Source: Nocardia sp. NRRL S-836 | Lineage (GTDB): Bacteria > Actinomycetota > Actinomycetes > Mycobacteriales > Pseudonocardiaceae | Direction of reading: 5' to 3' | Assembly (NCBI RefSeq): GCF_001279525.1 | Contig: NZ_LGDY01000001.1 | Location: 1-64,000, forward strand | DNA: 64,000 bases | Shown: positions 32,209 through 40,987 of the stretch, in pieces | Layout: each line of letters begins with the position of its first letter | Numbering within the stretch: position 1 is the stretch's first letter | Program-made: the position numbers and the translations under genes | Notes under the pieces: generated by a model | Told to the model about the DNA's origin: nothing | The model's database searches: none | Seen by the model: the letters and a program-made list of their open reading frames with translations, nothing else

Positions 32209-32664
32209 TCAGGACGCCGGTGCTCGGCGCCGTCCCGGTGGCCGACCGAAGAGCCGCACGTGCTCGCCGACGAGCCACTCCTTCAGCGGCGCCCACTCCG
32301 GGTGGTGGTTGAGCACCAGCAGCCGGTGCATCCACCAGTTCGGGTCGTCGGCGCGGGGGAACGCGGCCAGCCACGCCGCTCTGTCCGCTGTCGACAGTCC
32401 CCAGAGGTGCGCCAGCTGACCCTGTGCGTCGGTGTCGAGCTGGGCGGTGACCTGGCCGTTCTCGGTGTGCCACTCGGCGCGCAGCTCGCGCAGCACGGCG
32501 AGGGCGCGTTCGTCGTTCTCCGGTGCCGTGACGACCACGGTGTGCAGGCCCTGCGCCGCGGCTTCCGCGAGCAGGGCACGGGTGGACTGTTCGTCGTGCG
32601 GCAGTGCGCTGTGCGCGACCCCGACTTGTTGCGGCACGAGCTCCATGACCAGGAATCTGATCAC
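32209..32664 (-). CDS. Hypothetical protein of about 150 residues
   Basis: Not recognised. The N-terminal half looks like an alternating alpha/beta fold (STRALLAEAAAQGLHTVVVTAPENDERAL), while the rest is rich in Trp, Leu and His (NWWMHRLLVLNHHPEWAPLKEWLVGEHV). No signal peptide or membrane helix is seen. The start may be the GTG at 32664 or the ATG at 32646. A short palindrome containing TCAGTGTTGACTGA lies about 30 bases upstream of the first and could be an operator. Confidence 0.55.
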   Translation of the reverse strand: MIRFLVMELVPQQVGVAHSALPHDEQSTRALLAEAAAQGLHTVVVTAPENDERALAVLRELRAEWHTENGQVTAQLDTDAQGQLAHLWGLSTADRAAWLAAFPRADDPNWWMHRLLVLNHHPEWAPLKEWLVGEHVRLFGRPPGRRRAPAS

Positions 32665-32692
32665 ATCTACAACAAGTTCGGCGCATTTTATT

Positions 32693-32707
32693 GCTTCAGT
32701 GTTGACT
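32693..32707. repeat. Direct repeat copy 1 (15-base core) and possible operator
   Basis: GCTTCAGTGTTGACT is repeated at 32846-32860 and 35713-35727. In this copy it extends to the perfect inverted repeat TCAGT-GTTG-ACTGA (32696-32709), in the promoter region of the unknown gene at 32209. Confidence 0.55.
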
Positions 32708-32834
32708 GATAACTCGGCTTCTCGGGCTGGTCGCGCTAGCGCGAGTCGGCTGATGATCGCCGGGGAGTCGGGGTTCGCTCTGCGCTTGGATCGGCCGCCG
32801 TCGAACTGTTCGATGGGCTTAGGGACAAGCCAGC

Positions 32835-32864
32835 TATCTCGATAGCTTCAGTGTTGACTAAAAT
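32835..32864. repeat. Direct repeat copy 2 (30 bases), at the 3' end of the MmyB-type regulator gene
   Basis: A 30-base block from TATCTCGATAGC to GTTGACTAAAAT, identical to 35702-35731. On the minus strand it encodes the last residues of the regulator (FSQH and stop). It overlaps a short hairpin AGCTATC-TC-GATAGCT (32832-32847) that could terminate that gene. Confidence 0.7.
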
Positions 32865-33570
32865 AAACAATCAACCGGTTCTCGTCGTCACCAGGCAGGT
32901 ACAGCGTCTCAAAGACGAAGAGATGAGCACCCCAGCGTTCGGTGCCGGTGGTGGGTGGCAGGGAGGCGACCGTGTCGTAGCGGTCGGTGAAGGCGGCTCC
33001 CGCGGTGAGGGAGAGCTCGAACGCCAGCGCGGTCGCGGCGTGGTCACCGAGGTCGGCGGCCGTGCGCAGGGCGGCGGCGCGGTCGGTGGCGATGGCGTCC
33101 CAGTCGGGGTAGTGGGCTTTCGCGTCCTGGCTGAAGGCGAACCGGATCAGGTTGGGTTCGTCGGTGCCGGCGACGTCGCGGAAGGCGTCGGTGTGGGCGA
33201 GGACGTCGCCGGCCGGGCTGAGCACGCACGCCGGGGTGGGGGAGAGGGCGTCGAGAACCCTGTGGACCGTGGGGCGCAGGGGAGCCGGTCGCGGCGGCGC
33301 GCAGGTGCTGCCTGCCTTGACGAGGCGGTGGAGGTGGACGCGTTCGCCCGCGGTGAGGTCCAGGGCGTTGGCGAGGGCGATGAGGACCTGGCCGGAGGGG
33401 GAGCGGTCGGTGCCGCGTTCGAGCCGGGTGAGGTACTCGACGCTGATGCCGGCGCGGTCGGCGAGCTCGCCGCGGCGCAGGCCGGGGGTGCGGCGGCGGG
33501 GACCGGTGGTGGGCGGGGTGGTGGCTTCGCGGCGGGCGCGCAGGAAGCGGCCGAGGGCGTTGTCGGGCAT
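32848..33570 (-). CDS. Helix-turn-helix regulator, MmyB type
   Basis: A 240-residue Xre-family regulator. Helix-turn-helix: LGRFLRARREATTPP, TPGLRRGELADRAGISVEYLTRLERG, QVLIALANALDLTAGERVHLHRLVKAG. It is followed by the MmyB-like ligand-binding domain (VHRVLDALSPTPACVLSPAGDVLAHTDAF, then LARR-type helices), ending ENRLIVYFSQH. Such regulators in actinobacteria usually control a divergent oxidoreductase gene, here the aldo/keto reductase that starts at 33629, only 58 bases away. The 3' end lies inside a 30-base direct repeat found again at 35702. Confidence 0.85.
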   Translation of the reverse strand: MPDNALGRFLRARREATTPPTTGPRRRTPGLRRGELADRAGISVEYLTRLERGTDRSPSGQVLIALANALDLTAGERVHLHRLVKAGSTCAPPRPAPLRPTVHRVLDALSPTPACVLSPAGDVLAHTDAFRDVAGTDEPNLIRFAFSQDAKAHYPDWDAIATDRAAALRTAADLGDHAATALAFELSLTAGAAFTDRYDTVASLPPTTGTERWGAHLFVFETLYLPGDDENRLIVYFSQH

Positions 33571-33628
33571 CGCGGGTGACTGTAGAGGGGCTCTGGGCGG
33601 GTCTCCCTCGGTGCAGGGGAGGCGGGTG

Positions 33629-34585
33629 ATGCTGTCGGTCATGCGATATCGACTGTTCGGCCGTACCGGGTTGCGTGTCTCCGAGCTGCTGCTGGGGTGC
33701 ATGACGCTGCGCACGGAGGAGGAGGCGCGGCGTGTGGTCGGGCAGTACGCGGACGAGGGTGGGAACTTCCTGGACACGGCGTCGGCGTACGGGGAGAGCG
33801 AGGAGGTGCTGGGGGCGGTGCTGGAGCGCCGCGACCGGTTCGTGCTGGCGACGAAGTACTCGTTGTCGCGCGACCAGGCGGATCCGAACGCGGGCGGAAG
33901 CCACCGCAAGAACCTCGTGGGGTCGCTGGAACGGAGCCTGCGCCGGTTGCGGACGGACCACGTGGACGTGCTGTGGGTGCACCTGTGGGACCGGCACACG
34001 CCGGCGGAGGAGACGATGCGGGCGCTGGACGACGCGGTGCGGGCGGGGAAGGTGTTGCACGTCGGGGTGTCGGACGCGCCGTCGTGGTTTGTGGCGCGGG
34101 CCAACACGCTGGCGGAGTGGCGGGGGTGGACGCCGTTCGCGGGGCTGCAGGTGCCGTACAGCCTGGTGCGGCGGGACGTGGAACGCGAGCTGCTGCCGAT
34201 GGCGGTGGCGCTGGGGTTGAGCGTGGCGGCGTGGGCGCCGCTGGGCGGCGGGAAGCTCGCGGGTCAGCGGCGGGTGGATCCGGCGAGCCTGTCCTCGGGG
34301 GAGCGGGCGGTGCGGGAGGAAGTGCACCGGGTGGCGGCCGAGATGGGGGTCACGGCGGCACAGGTGGCGCTGGCGTGGGTGCGGCAGCAGGGGGCGTTGC
34401 CGCTGGTGGGGGCACGGACGGTGGAGCAGGTGACGGACGCCGTGGCCGGGCTCGGCGTGGTGCTGCCGCCGGAGGCGGTCGCGCGCCTGGAGGCGGCGGC
34501 CCCGTTCGAACGGGGCTTTCCGGCGGATTTCATCGCCGAGTGCGAGGCCGGTCCGTTCGCGTTCGGCTCCGGGGTGGTGGTGTGA
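33629..34585 (+). CDS. Aldo/keto reductase
   Basis: A 318-residue NADPH-dependent oxidoreductase with the AKR barrel. MRYRLFGRTGLRVSELLLGCM opens the barrel; NFLDTASAYGESEEVLGAVL contains the catalytic Asp and Tyr; VLATKYSL contains the catalytic Lys; VDVLWVHLWD follows with His at the catalytic place. The C-terminal NADP-binding part has LPLVGARTVEQVTDAVAGL. The ATG at 33629 has AGGGGAGG 6 bases upstream, which favours it over the ATG at 33641. It is divergent from its likely MmyB-type regulator. Substrate unknown. Confidence 0.9.
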   Translation: MLSVMRYRLFGRTGLRVSELLLGCMTLRTEEEARRVVGQYADEGGNFLDTASAYGESEEVLGAVLERRDRFVLATKYSLSRDQADPNAGGSHRKNLVGSLERSLRRLRTDHVDVLWVHLWDRHTPAEETMRALDDAVRAGKVLHVGVSDAPSWFVARANTLAEWRGWTPFAGLQVPYSLVRRDVERELLPMAVALGLSVAAWAPLGGGKLAGQRRVDPASLSSGERAVREEVHRVAAEMGVTAAQVALAWVRQQGALPLVGARTVEQVTDAVAGLGVVLPPEAVARLEAAAPFERGFPADFIAECEAGPFAFGSGVVV

Positions 34586-34732
34586 GCTGAGGCCGGCATG
34601 GCCGGCTGGCTGTCGACAGCTGGGTCAGGCAGCACCACCAGGTCCTGGTGAGCCGCTGCGGGCTGCCGCCCAGGCCGCGTGAACCTCGGCCGTGTCGTGG
34701 CCCGCGCCACCGCGGTGGCGGCCACGGCGCGG
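34586..34732. other. Short intergenic region, nothing recognised
   Basis: About 150 bases between convergent genes (aldo/keto reductase and DUF5703). I see no gene, repeat or strong hairpin here. Confidence 0.4.
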
Positions 34733-34945
34733 TCAGGTGATGAGGCCGGGCAGGACGCCGGGGACGCGTTTGCGGCGGAGCCAGACCTTGCGGGAGCCGT
34801 CGCCGTAGAGCAGCGTGCGGGACAGTTCCCAGCCCGCGAACTCGGCGTGGATGGCCAGCTGCGTGGTCGCGGTGCGGCGGGAGATGCCGGGCGGCAGGCG
34901 CAGCGGCCGGTACTCCCAGTCCCCGTCGATCACCCCTTCGTTCAT
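34733..34945 (-). CDS. DUF5703 family small protein
   Basis: A 70-residue protein with the motif DWEYRPLRLPPGISRRTATTQ followed by LAIHAEFAGWELSRTLLY and GSRKVWLRRKR, which I recognise as DUF5703, a small cytosolic family common in actinobacteria. No function is known. Its ATG overlaps the stop of the lipoprotein gene, a pairing that I recall as frequent. Confidence 0.8.
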   Translation of the reverse strand: MNEGVIDGDWEYRPLRLPPGISRRTATTQLAIHAEFAGWELSRTLLYGDGSRKVWLRRKRVPGVLPGLIT

Positions 34946-35598
34946 GGCGCGATCACCTGTGTCCCTCCGTTGTCGCCGGACGTGATGGTGACGCGTCCGG
35001 TCTCCTGGTCGACGCTGACCGTGTTGGGTTGGCGGACCGTGGCGAACCGGTACTTCTCGGCCGGTTCGCCGGCGGCGACGTCGAGGCCGACGACCTCGTT
35101 GCGTTCGGTGAGCGTGATCCACGCGAGGTCGCGCTTGGCGTCGTAGGCGATGCCGTAGGGCGCGCCGGGCAGGGGGAAGCGCTGGCGCATGATCAGCGGG
35201 TCGATCGAGAACGCGATGAACTCGCCGCCGCGGGTGTCGACGACGAGCAGGCGGCCGAAGCGGTCGGTGGCGGCGTTGGTGGCGCCGTCGCCTGCTCGCA
35301 GGCCGGCGCCGCGCATGGGGGCGCCCTTGTCGTCGGTGGTCATCTCGAACACCGCGCTGCGCAGCCGGTCGAGCTCGACGTCGCGGCCGTTGACCTTGAA
35401 CTTGAGGGTGGTGTCGCCCTCGGTGAACGAGCCGCCCGGCGTGATCTCGCCCTTGAGGTCGGTGTTCTGGGCGGGGGAGTGGGCCGGTTTGGCGGCTTCG
35501 AGCGTTTCGGCGACCTGCAGCGGGTCCTGCGACCTGTCGCTCTGTCCGCACGCTGTCAGCGCCGCGGTGGCCAGGATCAGAGCTGCGAGCCGGTGCAA
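34942..35598 (-). CDS. Lipoprotein, beta-propeller-like
   Basis: A 218-residue secreted lipoprotein. The signal ends in a lipobox LTAC (after ALILATAA), giving a lipid-anchored Cys. The mature part has short strands such as FGRLLVVDTRGGEFIAFSID, YGIAYDAKRDLAWITLTERNEVVGLDVA and VDQETGRVTITSGDNG, which suggest beta-propeller (YncE/NHL-like) blades. A TTG start at 35598 is supported by GGAGGA 8 bases upstream. It overlaps DUF5703 by ATGA. Function unknown; location outer face of the membrane. Confidence 0.8.
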   Translation of the reverse strand: MHRLAALILATAALTACGQSDRSQDPLQVAETLEAAKPAHSPAQNTDLKGEITPGGSFTEGDTTLKFKVNGRDVELDRLRSAVFEMTTDDKGAPMRGAGLRAGDGATNAATDRFGRLLVVDTRGGEFIAFSIDPLIMRQRFPLPGAPYGIAYDAKRDLAWITLTERNEVVGLDVAAGEPAEKYRFATVRQPNTVSVDQETGRVTITSGDNGGTQVIAP

Positions 35599-35701
35599 GG
35601 TCGTTCCTCCGTGGATCTGCGTGGTCTTCCAGCATGCCTGGACGGCTCGTGAAGGTCACGCAAGGGGTGGGGTGAAACCTCGGTCGGACTCACCGCTCTG
35701 T

Positions 35702-35731
35702 TATCTCGATAGCTTCAGTGTTGACTAAAAT
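35702..35731. repeat. Direct repeat copy 3 (30 bases)
   Basis: Identical over 30 bases to 32835-32864. Here no regulator gene is attached: on the minus strand only the residues FSQH and a stop are left, in an AT-richer non-coding stretch (35725-35805). It may be a leftover of a deleted gene copy or the end of a mobile or recombined segment. Confidence 0.65.
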
Positions 35732-35805
35732 TAAACCATCCACCACAAACCGACCCAGCAACATCTAACGATCCAAAAGAAGCCCAGAAGCCAGACAAGC
35801 GCTGG

Positions 35806-36771
35806 TCAGGGCATTGGGCGTTCGGGGTAGGAAAGCTCGATGGCGCTGACGTCGTCGAGTGCGGCCCTGATCGCGGGCGGGAGGGTGAGCTGTTCGGCGT
35901 CGAGTGAGGCGATGAGCTGGTTGGTGTCACGGGCGCCGACGACGGGTGCGACGACTCCGGGGCGGTCGCGGACCCAGGCGAGAGCGACGCACAGCGGTGA
36001 GGTGCCGAGGCCTTCGGCCGCGGTGCTGACGGCCTGGACGATGCGGGCGGCGCGGTCGGTGCGGTGTTGTTCGACGTAGCCGGCGAAGTGGGCGGAAGCG
36101 CCGCGGGAGTCGGGTGGGGTGCCGTTGCGGTACTTGCCGGTGAGGACGCCGCGGCCGAGTGGTGCCCAGGGGAGCAGGCCCAGGCCGTGGTGGGCGGCGG
36201 CGGGGGCGACTTCGCGTTCGATGCCGCGTTCGAGCAGGGAGTATTCGTGCTGGGTGGAGATGAGGGGGTGGGTGGTGGGGGTCATGGCGGCGGTGGCGAG
36301 TTGCCAGCCGCTGTAGTTGGAGATGCCGGCGTAGCGGACTTTGCCGGCGGTGATGGCGGTGTCCGTGGCGGAGAGGGTTTCTTCGAGTGGGACGTTGGTG
36401 TCCCAGGCGTGGAGTTGCCAGAGGTCGATGTGGTCGACGGCGAGGCGGCGGAGGGAGCCGTCGAGTGCGGTGAGGAGGGCGCCGCGGGAGGCGCCGCCGC
36501 CGAAGGGGCCTTCGGTGCGGCGGGCGACGGCTTTGGTGGCGATGACGAGTTCGTCGCGGGGGGCGATTTCGCCGAGGAGGCCGCCGAGGATGCGTTCGGA
36601 TTCGCCTTCGACGTAGACGTCGGCGGTGTCGACGAGGGTGCCGCCGGCGTCGGTGAAGGCCATGAGTTGGGTGGCGGCCTCGTCCGCGTCGGTGTCGCGG
36701 CCCCATGTCATCGTGCCCAGTGCGAGGCGGGAGACGCGGAGGCCGCTGCGGCCGAGGTATCGCTGTTCCAC
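35806..36771 (-). CDS. Aldo/keto reductase
   Basis: A 321-residue AKR. MEQRYLGRSGLRVSRLALGTM, TLVDTADVYVEGESERILGGLL (catalytic Asp/Tyr), LVIATKAVARR (Lys), IDLWQLHAWD (His), and the NADP-binding end VVAPVVGARDTNQLIASL are all present. It is the second AKR in 3 kb but is not a close copy of the one at 33629. It is divergent from the LLM oxidoreductase gene with a 71-base gap. Substrate unknown. Confidence 0.9.
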   Translation of the reverse strand: MEQRYLGRSGLRVSRLALGTMTWGRDTDADEAATQLMAFTDAGGTLVDTADVYVEGESERILGGLLGEIAPRDELVIATKAVARRTEGPFGGGASRGALLTALDGSLRRLAVDHIDLWQLHAWDTNVPLEETLSATDTAITAGKVRYAGISNYSGWQLATAAMTPTTHPLISTQHEYSLLERGIEREVAPAAAHHGLGLLPWAPLGRGVLTGKYRNGTPPDSRGASAHFAGYVEQHRTDRAARIVQAVSTAAEGLGTSPLCVALAWVRDRPGVVAPVVGARDTNQLIASLDAEQLTLPPAIRAALDDVSAIELSYPERPMP

Positions 36772-36842
36772 GTGCGCGATGCTAAGGGGTGATCATCGGC
36801 TGGGCCTGGCAATCGGTGTTACTGGCCGGTAGGGTCTCGGCC

Positions 36843-37892
36843 GTGAAGCTCGGACTGAACCTCGGATACTGGGGCGCCGGCAACGACGCTGCGAACCTTG
36901 AGCTGGCCAAGGAGGCTGATCGGCTCGGCTTTTCGGTGGTGTGGGCCGCGGAGGCCTATGGCTCCGATGCGCCGACGGTGCTGGCGTGGGTGGCTGCGCA
37001 GACGGAACGGATCGACGTCGGTAGCGCGATCTTCCAGATTCCGGCGCGGACGCCTGCGATGGCGGCGATGACGGCGGCGACGCTGGACACGTTGTCGGGT
37101 GGCCGGTTCCGGATGGGGTTGGGGGTGTCGGGTCCGCAGGTGTCGGAGGGGTGGCACGGTGTGCGGTTCGACAAGCCGTTGGCGCGGACGCGTGAGTACG
37201 TGGAGATCGTGCGGCGGGCGTTGTCGCGGGAGAAGCTGCGGTACGAGGGTGAGCATTACACGTTGCCGTTGCCGGATGGTCCGGGCAAGGCGTTGCAGCT
37301 GACGGTGCACCCGGTGCGGGAGCGGATTCCGGTGTACCTGGCGGCGGTGGGTCCGAAGAACCTGGAGCTGACGGGTGAGATCGCGGATGGGTGGTTGGCG
37401 ATCTTCTTCTCGCCGGAGTTCTCCGCGGAGTCGCTTGCGAGCGTGAGGGCGGGCCGGGAGCGGGCCGGGAAGTCGATGGACGGGTTCGACGTCGTGCCGA
37501 CGGTGCCGTTGATCGTGGGTGAGGACTGGAAGGCGTGTGCGGATCCGGTGCGTGCGTACACGGCGTTGTACGTGGGTGGCATGGGGAGCCGTAAGCAGAA
37601 CTTCTACAACAACCTGATGGTGCGGATGGGGTTCCCGGCTCAGGCGGAGGAGATCCAGGAGAAGTACCTGGCGCGGGACTACGCGGGGGCGATGGCGGCG
37701 ATTCCGCTGGAGTTCCTGGACGCGACGTCGTTGCTGGGGCCGAAGGAGCGCATAGCAGACCGGATGCGGGCGCTTGCCGCTGCGGGGGTCACCACGCTGT
37801 CCGTTTCGCCGATGCTGCAAGATCTGGAGCAGGGGATCGCGGGTCTTCGGACCGCGGCCGAGGCTTTGGATCTGGCAGGAGTGGGTAGTTGA
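36843..37892 (+). CDS. F420-dependent LLM class oxidoreductase
   Basis: A 349-residue luciferase-like monooxygenase fold protein, F420-dependent group. [12 protein letters not shown] at the start, [90 protein letters not shown] and the C-terminal [13 protein letters not shown] fit the family. GTG at 36843 is the start. It overlaps uppP by TTGA. The order LLM, uppP, histidine phosphatase is a common actinobacterial arrangement as I recall; substrate unknown. Confidence 0.9.
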   Translation: MKLGLNLGYWGAGNDAANLELAKEADRLGFSVVWAAEAYGSDAPTVLAWVAAQTERIDVGSAIFQIPARTPAMAAMTAATLDTLSGGRFRMGLGVSGPQVSEGWHGVRFDKPLARTREYVEIVRRALSREKLRYEGEHYTLPLPDGPGKALQLTVHPVRERIPVYLAAVGPKNLELTGEIADGWLAIFFSPEFSAESLASVRAGRERAGKSMDGFDVVPTVPLIVGEDWKACADPVRAYTALYVGGMGSRKQNFYNNLMVRMGFPAQAEEIQEKYLARDYAGAMAAIPLEFLDATSLLGPKERIADRMRALAAAGVTTLSVSPMLQDLEQGIAGLRTAAEALDLAGVGS

Positions 37893-38716
37893 GCTGGTTG
37901 CAGGCTCTGGTCCTCGGACTGGTCCAAGGACTGACGGAATTCCTGCCGATTTCCAGCAGTGCGCATCTGCGCATCACGTCGACGTTGTTCTTCGGCAACG
38001 ACGCGGGTGCTTCGTTCACCGCGGTGATCCAGCTGGGTACCGAGGTGGCGGTGCTGATCTACTTCGCCAAGGACATCGGGCGGTTCATCTCGGCGTGGTT
38101 CCGCGGTTTGTTCAACGCTGAGGCGCGCAAGGAGAAGGACTACCGGCTCGCGTGGTATGTGATCATCGGTTCGGTGCCGATCTCGGTGCTCGGGTACCTG
38201 TTGAAGGACGAGATCCGGACGTCGGCGCGGAATCTGTGGATCACGGCGACGATGCTGGTGGTGTTCGGTCTGCTGCTGGGTTTGGCGGATCACCTGGCGA
38301 AGCAGCAGCGGGATGAGCTGCGGATGAAGGATGCGATCGGGATGGGGCTGGCGCAGGCGCTGGCGTTGATTCCGGGTGTGTCGCGTTCGGGTGGCACGTT
38401 GACGGCGGGTCTGTTCTTGGGGCTGACGCGGGAGTCGGCGGCGCGGTACTCGTTCCTGTTGGCGATTCCGGCGGTGTTCGGGGCGGGGTTGTTCTCCATT
38501 CCGGACGTGCTGGAGCGTTCGGGTGAGGGTGTGCAGGCGTCGGTGGCGCAGATGGTGGTGGCGACGGTGATCTCGTTCGTCGTCGGGTATGCCACGATCG
38601 CGTGGTTGTTGAAGTACGTGTCGAAGCATTCGTACTCGGCGTTCGTGTGGTACCGGTTGATGCTGGGGCTGGTGCTGATGGGGCTGCTGTCGATGGGGTT
38701 GATCCAGCCGATCTAA
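37889..38716 (+). CDS. uppP: Undecaprenyl-diphosphate phosphatase
   Basis: A 275-residue membrane enzyme that recycles the lipid carrier C55-PP to C55-P for cell-wall synthesis; overexpression in other bacteria gives bacitracin resistance. Family motifs: [17 protein letters not shown] (with the catalytic Glu and Ser cluster) and [36 protein letters not shown] (with the conserved Arg). Seven or eight hydrophobic helices are visible. The TTG start overlaps the LLM stop and has GGAG upstream. It is an essential-type housekeeping function. Confidence 0.95.
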   Translation: MSWLQALVLGLVQGLTEFLPISSSAHLRITSTLFFGNDAGASFTAVIQLGTEVAVLIYFAKDIGRFISAWFRGLFNAEARKEKDYRLAWYVIIGSVPISVLGYLLKDEIRTSARNLWITATMLVVFGLLLGLADHLAKQQRDELRMKDAIGMGLAQALALIPGVSRSGGTLTAGLFLGLTRESAARYSFLLAIPAVFGAGLFSIPDVLERSGEGVQASVAQMVVATVISFVVGYATIAWLLKYVSKHSYSAFVWYRLMLGLVLMGLLSMGLIQPI

Positions 38717-38726
38717 GGTGGGTGCC

Positions 38727-39419
38727 GTGGCCACGGTGATCCTGCTTCGACATGCTCGTTCGACCGCCAACGGTTCCGGTGTGCTCGCCGGGCGGATGTT
38801 GGGTGTGGGTTTGGACGAGCGGGGGCGGGCCCAGGCCGCGGCTCTCGTCGCGCGGTTGAAGGACGTCCCGGTGGCGGCGGTGGTGTCCTCGCCGTTGCAG
38901 CGGTGCGAGGAGACGCTGGCGCCGTTGCTGGCGGACAGGGAGCTCGAAGCGGTCGCGGAGCCGGATGTGTCCGAGGTGGATTACGGGGCGTGGACCGGTA
39001 AGGCGCTCAAGGACCTGTTGACCGAGCCGTTGTGGACGGTGGTGCAGCAGCACCCGTCGGCGGCGGTGTTCCCCGAGGGCGAGGGGTTGGCGCACGTGCA
39101 GGCGCGTGCGGTGGCCGCGGTGCGGGCGCATGATGCGCGGATCGCCGAGGAGCACGGTCCGGGTGCGGTGTGGGTGTTGTGCTCGCACGGTGATGTGATC
39201 AAGTCGGTTCTGGCGGATGCGCTGGGTGTGCACCTGGACGGGTTCCAGCGGATTGTGGTGGATCCGTGTTCGGTGTCGGTGGTGCAGTACACGCAGACGC
39301 GGCCGTTCGTGTTGCGGGTGAACGACAACGGTGGGGATCTGGCGGGTGTGGTGCCGAAGGCGCCGCCGCAGGAGGAGCCGTCGTCGGACGCTACCGTGGG
39401 TGGCGCGACCGGAGCTTGA
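38727..39419 (+). CDS. Histidine phosphatase family protein
   Basis: A 230-residue phosphatase/mutase-like protein. ILLRHARSTANGSGVLAGR holds the catalytic RHxxT-type motif, followed by VVSSPLQRCEETLAPLL, SEVDYGAWTGK (catalytic Glu/Asp region), and VWVLCSHGDVIKSVLADAL with the second His. It starts at a GTG with AAGGTGG upstream, ten bases after uppP. The 3' end overlaps the sigma factor gene on the other strand by 29 bases. Fits the phosphomutase-like family often next to uppP in mycobacteria and relatives. Substrate unknown. Confidence 0.88.
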   Translation: MATVILLRHARSTANGSGVLAGRMLGVGLDERGRAQAAALVARLKDVPVAAVVSSPLQRCEETLAPLLADRELEAVAEPDVSEVDYGAWTGKALKDLLTEPLWTVVQQHPSAAVFPEGEGLAHVQARAVAAVRAHDARIAEEHGPGAVWVLCSHGDVIKSVLADALGVHLDGFQRIVVDPCSVSVVQYTQTRPFVLRVNDNGGDLAGVVPKAPPQEEPSSDATVGGATGA

Positions 39420-40572
39420 GGTAGCGCTGTTCCTGGGCGTTCAGCGTGAGTGTGGCGGCTTTGTCGTATTCGTCGCGGGCGTGGTCGTGGTCTCCGCGCA
39501 GGTCGAGCAGGTGTGCTTTGACGGCGTGGACGCGGTGGTGGTCGAGCTTGAGTGTGGACAGTTCGGTGAGGGCCTGGTCGGGTCCGTGGACCATGGCGAG
39601 GGCGACGATGCGGTTGAGGGCGACCATGGGGCCGGGTGCGATCGCGGTGAGCAGTTCGTAGAGGCCGAGGATTTCGGGCCAGTCGGTGTCGGCGGCGGTG
39701 GGGGCGTCGGCGTGGACGGCGGCGATGGCGGCTTGCAGCTGGTAGGGGCCGACCCGGGTGGTTCGCAGGGCGTGCTGGATGAGGCGGGTGCCTTCCTCGA
39801 TCGCGGTGGTGTCCCAGAGTCGGCGGTCTTGTTCGGCCAGTGGGACGAGGGTGCCGTGGTCGTTGGTGCGGGCGGGCCGGCGTGCGTCGGTGAGCAGCAT
39901 CAATGCCAGCAGGCCGGTGAGTTCGCCGTCGTCGGGGCGGGTGTGGTGCAGCTGGCGGGTGAGGCGGAGGGCTTCGGCGGTGAGGTCGACGCGGACGAGG
40001 TCGTCGCCGGAGCTGGCGGTGGAGCCCTCGGTGAAGATCAGGTAGAGCACGTGCAGGACGGCGGTGAGGTCGCGGGGTGGGCGGAACCGGGCGCCGGACT
40101 GTTTGATCTTCTGTTTGGCGCGGCTGATGCGCTGGGCGACGGTGGTTTCGGGGACGAGGAACGCCCTGGCGATCTCCGCGGTGGTCAGGCCGCCGACGGC
40201 GCGCAGGGTGAGGGCGATCTGCGAGGCCGTGGTGAGGCTGTCGTGGCAGCACAGCGCGAGGATGGTGAGGGTGTCGTCGCGGGCGGGCACGGGGTCGGCC
40301 GGTGGGGGTGTGAGGGCGGCGGCCTTGTCCTCGCGGTGGCGGCGTGCGGTGTCGGAGCGGTACTGCTCGATCCACCTGCGGCCGGCGGCGGTGATGAGCC
40401 AGCCCTTGGGGTTGTCGGGGACGCCGTCGGCGGGCCACTGCTGGGCGGCGTGCAGCAGTGCTTCCTGCACGGCGTCCTCGCAGACGTCGAACTGGCCGTG
40501 GCGGCGGACGAGCACGCCGAGGACCTGCGGCGCGAGCTCACGCAGCAGGTCCTCGACTCGGCGGGTGGTCAC
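39391..40572 (-). CDS. ECF RNA polymerase sigma factor, ECF42 type (DUF6596)
   Basis: A 393-residue sigma factor. Region 2: VLVRRHGQFDVCEDAVQEALLHAAQQWP with PKGWLITAAGRRWIEQYRSD; region 4: ALTLRAVGGLTTAEIARAFLVPETTVAQRISRAKQKI. A long C-terminal extension of TPR/DUF6596 type follows (VLYLIFTEG, LLALMLLTDARR, GPYQLQAAIAAVHA, DWPEILGLYELLTAIAPGPMVALNRIVA). This extension and the neighbouring DGPF (YCII-like) gene define the ECF42 group, which has no anti-sigma factor. The GTG start overlaps the DGPF gene's stop (GTGA). A symmetrical promoter upstream (40988-41019) is its likely target. Confidence 0.92.
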   Translation of the reverse strand: MTTRRVEDLLRELAPQVLGVLVRRHGQFDVCEDAVQEALLHAAQQWPADGVPDNPKGWLITAAGRRWIEQYRSDTARRHREDKAAALTPPPADPVPARDDTLTILALCCHDSLTTASQIALTLRAVGGLTTAEIARAFLVPETTVAQRISRAKQKIKQSGARFRPPRDLTAVLHVLYLIFTEGSTASSGDDLVRVDLTAEALRLTRQLHHTRPDDGELTGLLALMLLTDARRPARTNDHGTLVPLAEQDRRLWDTTAIEEGTRLIQHALRTTRVGPYQLQAAIAAVHADAPTAADTDWPEILGLYELLTAIAPGPMVALNRIVALAMVHGPDQALTELSTLKLDHHRVHAVKAHLLDLRGDHDHARDEYDKAATLTLNAQEQRYLKLRSRHPR

Positions 40573-40943
40573 AGGTCGTCCAGCATTGACCTGTCCCACA
40601 CCGGGCGGATCTCGATGCCGTCGTTGTGGGCGTCGGGCAGGGTGGCGGCGTGGGCGATGACCTGGTCGATGGTGTCGGCCTCGACGAGGTAGAAGCCGGC
40701 CAGGTACTCCTTGGCCTCGGCGAACGGGCCGTCGGTGACGACGACCTCGCCGTCGCGGATGCTCACGCCCTTGCCGGTCTCCGGTCCGGGCAGGCCTTCG
40801 CTGACGACGAGCTCACCGGAGGCGCGCAGCTTGTCGCTGAGGTCGTAGTGGGCCTGGCCGAACCGCATCTGCTGCTCTTCGGTGAGCTTCTCCCACGCCG
40901 CACGCGACTTCGGGTTGCTGTAGATCAGGATCAGGTACTTCAC
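40569..40943 (-). CDS. YCII/DGPF domain protein
   Basis: A 124-residue member of the YCII-related family with VVTDGPFAEAKEYLAGFYLVEADTID, which contains the DGPF signature. MKYLILIYSNPKSRAAWEK is the usual opening. Proteins of this family are the standard neighbours and targets of ECF42 sigma factors; their own activity is not known. It is the first gene of the minus-strand unit, with the sigma gene behind it, and is read from a GTG 45 bases from the palindromic promoter. Confidence 0.92.
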   Translation of the reverse strand: MKYLILIYSNPKSRAAWEKLTEEQQMRFGQAHYDLSDKLRASGELVVSEGLPGPETGKGVSIRDGEVVVTDGPFAEAKEYLAGFYLVEADTIDQVIAHAATLPDAHNDGIEIRPVWDRSMLDDL

Positions 40944-40987
40944 TTGCGGCCTCCGCTCGGACGGGCTGCGAAAAATCCTCTCACCGT

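Noticed and set aside
35715..35930. 72-codon minus frame ending FSQH
   Set aside because: It overlaps the end of the aldo/keto reductase out of frame; only its last residues, from the 30-base repeat, have meaning.
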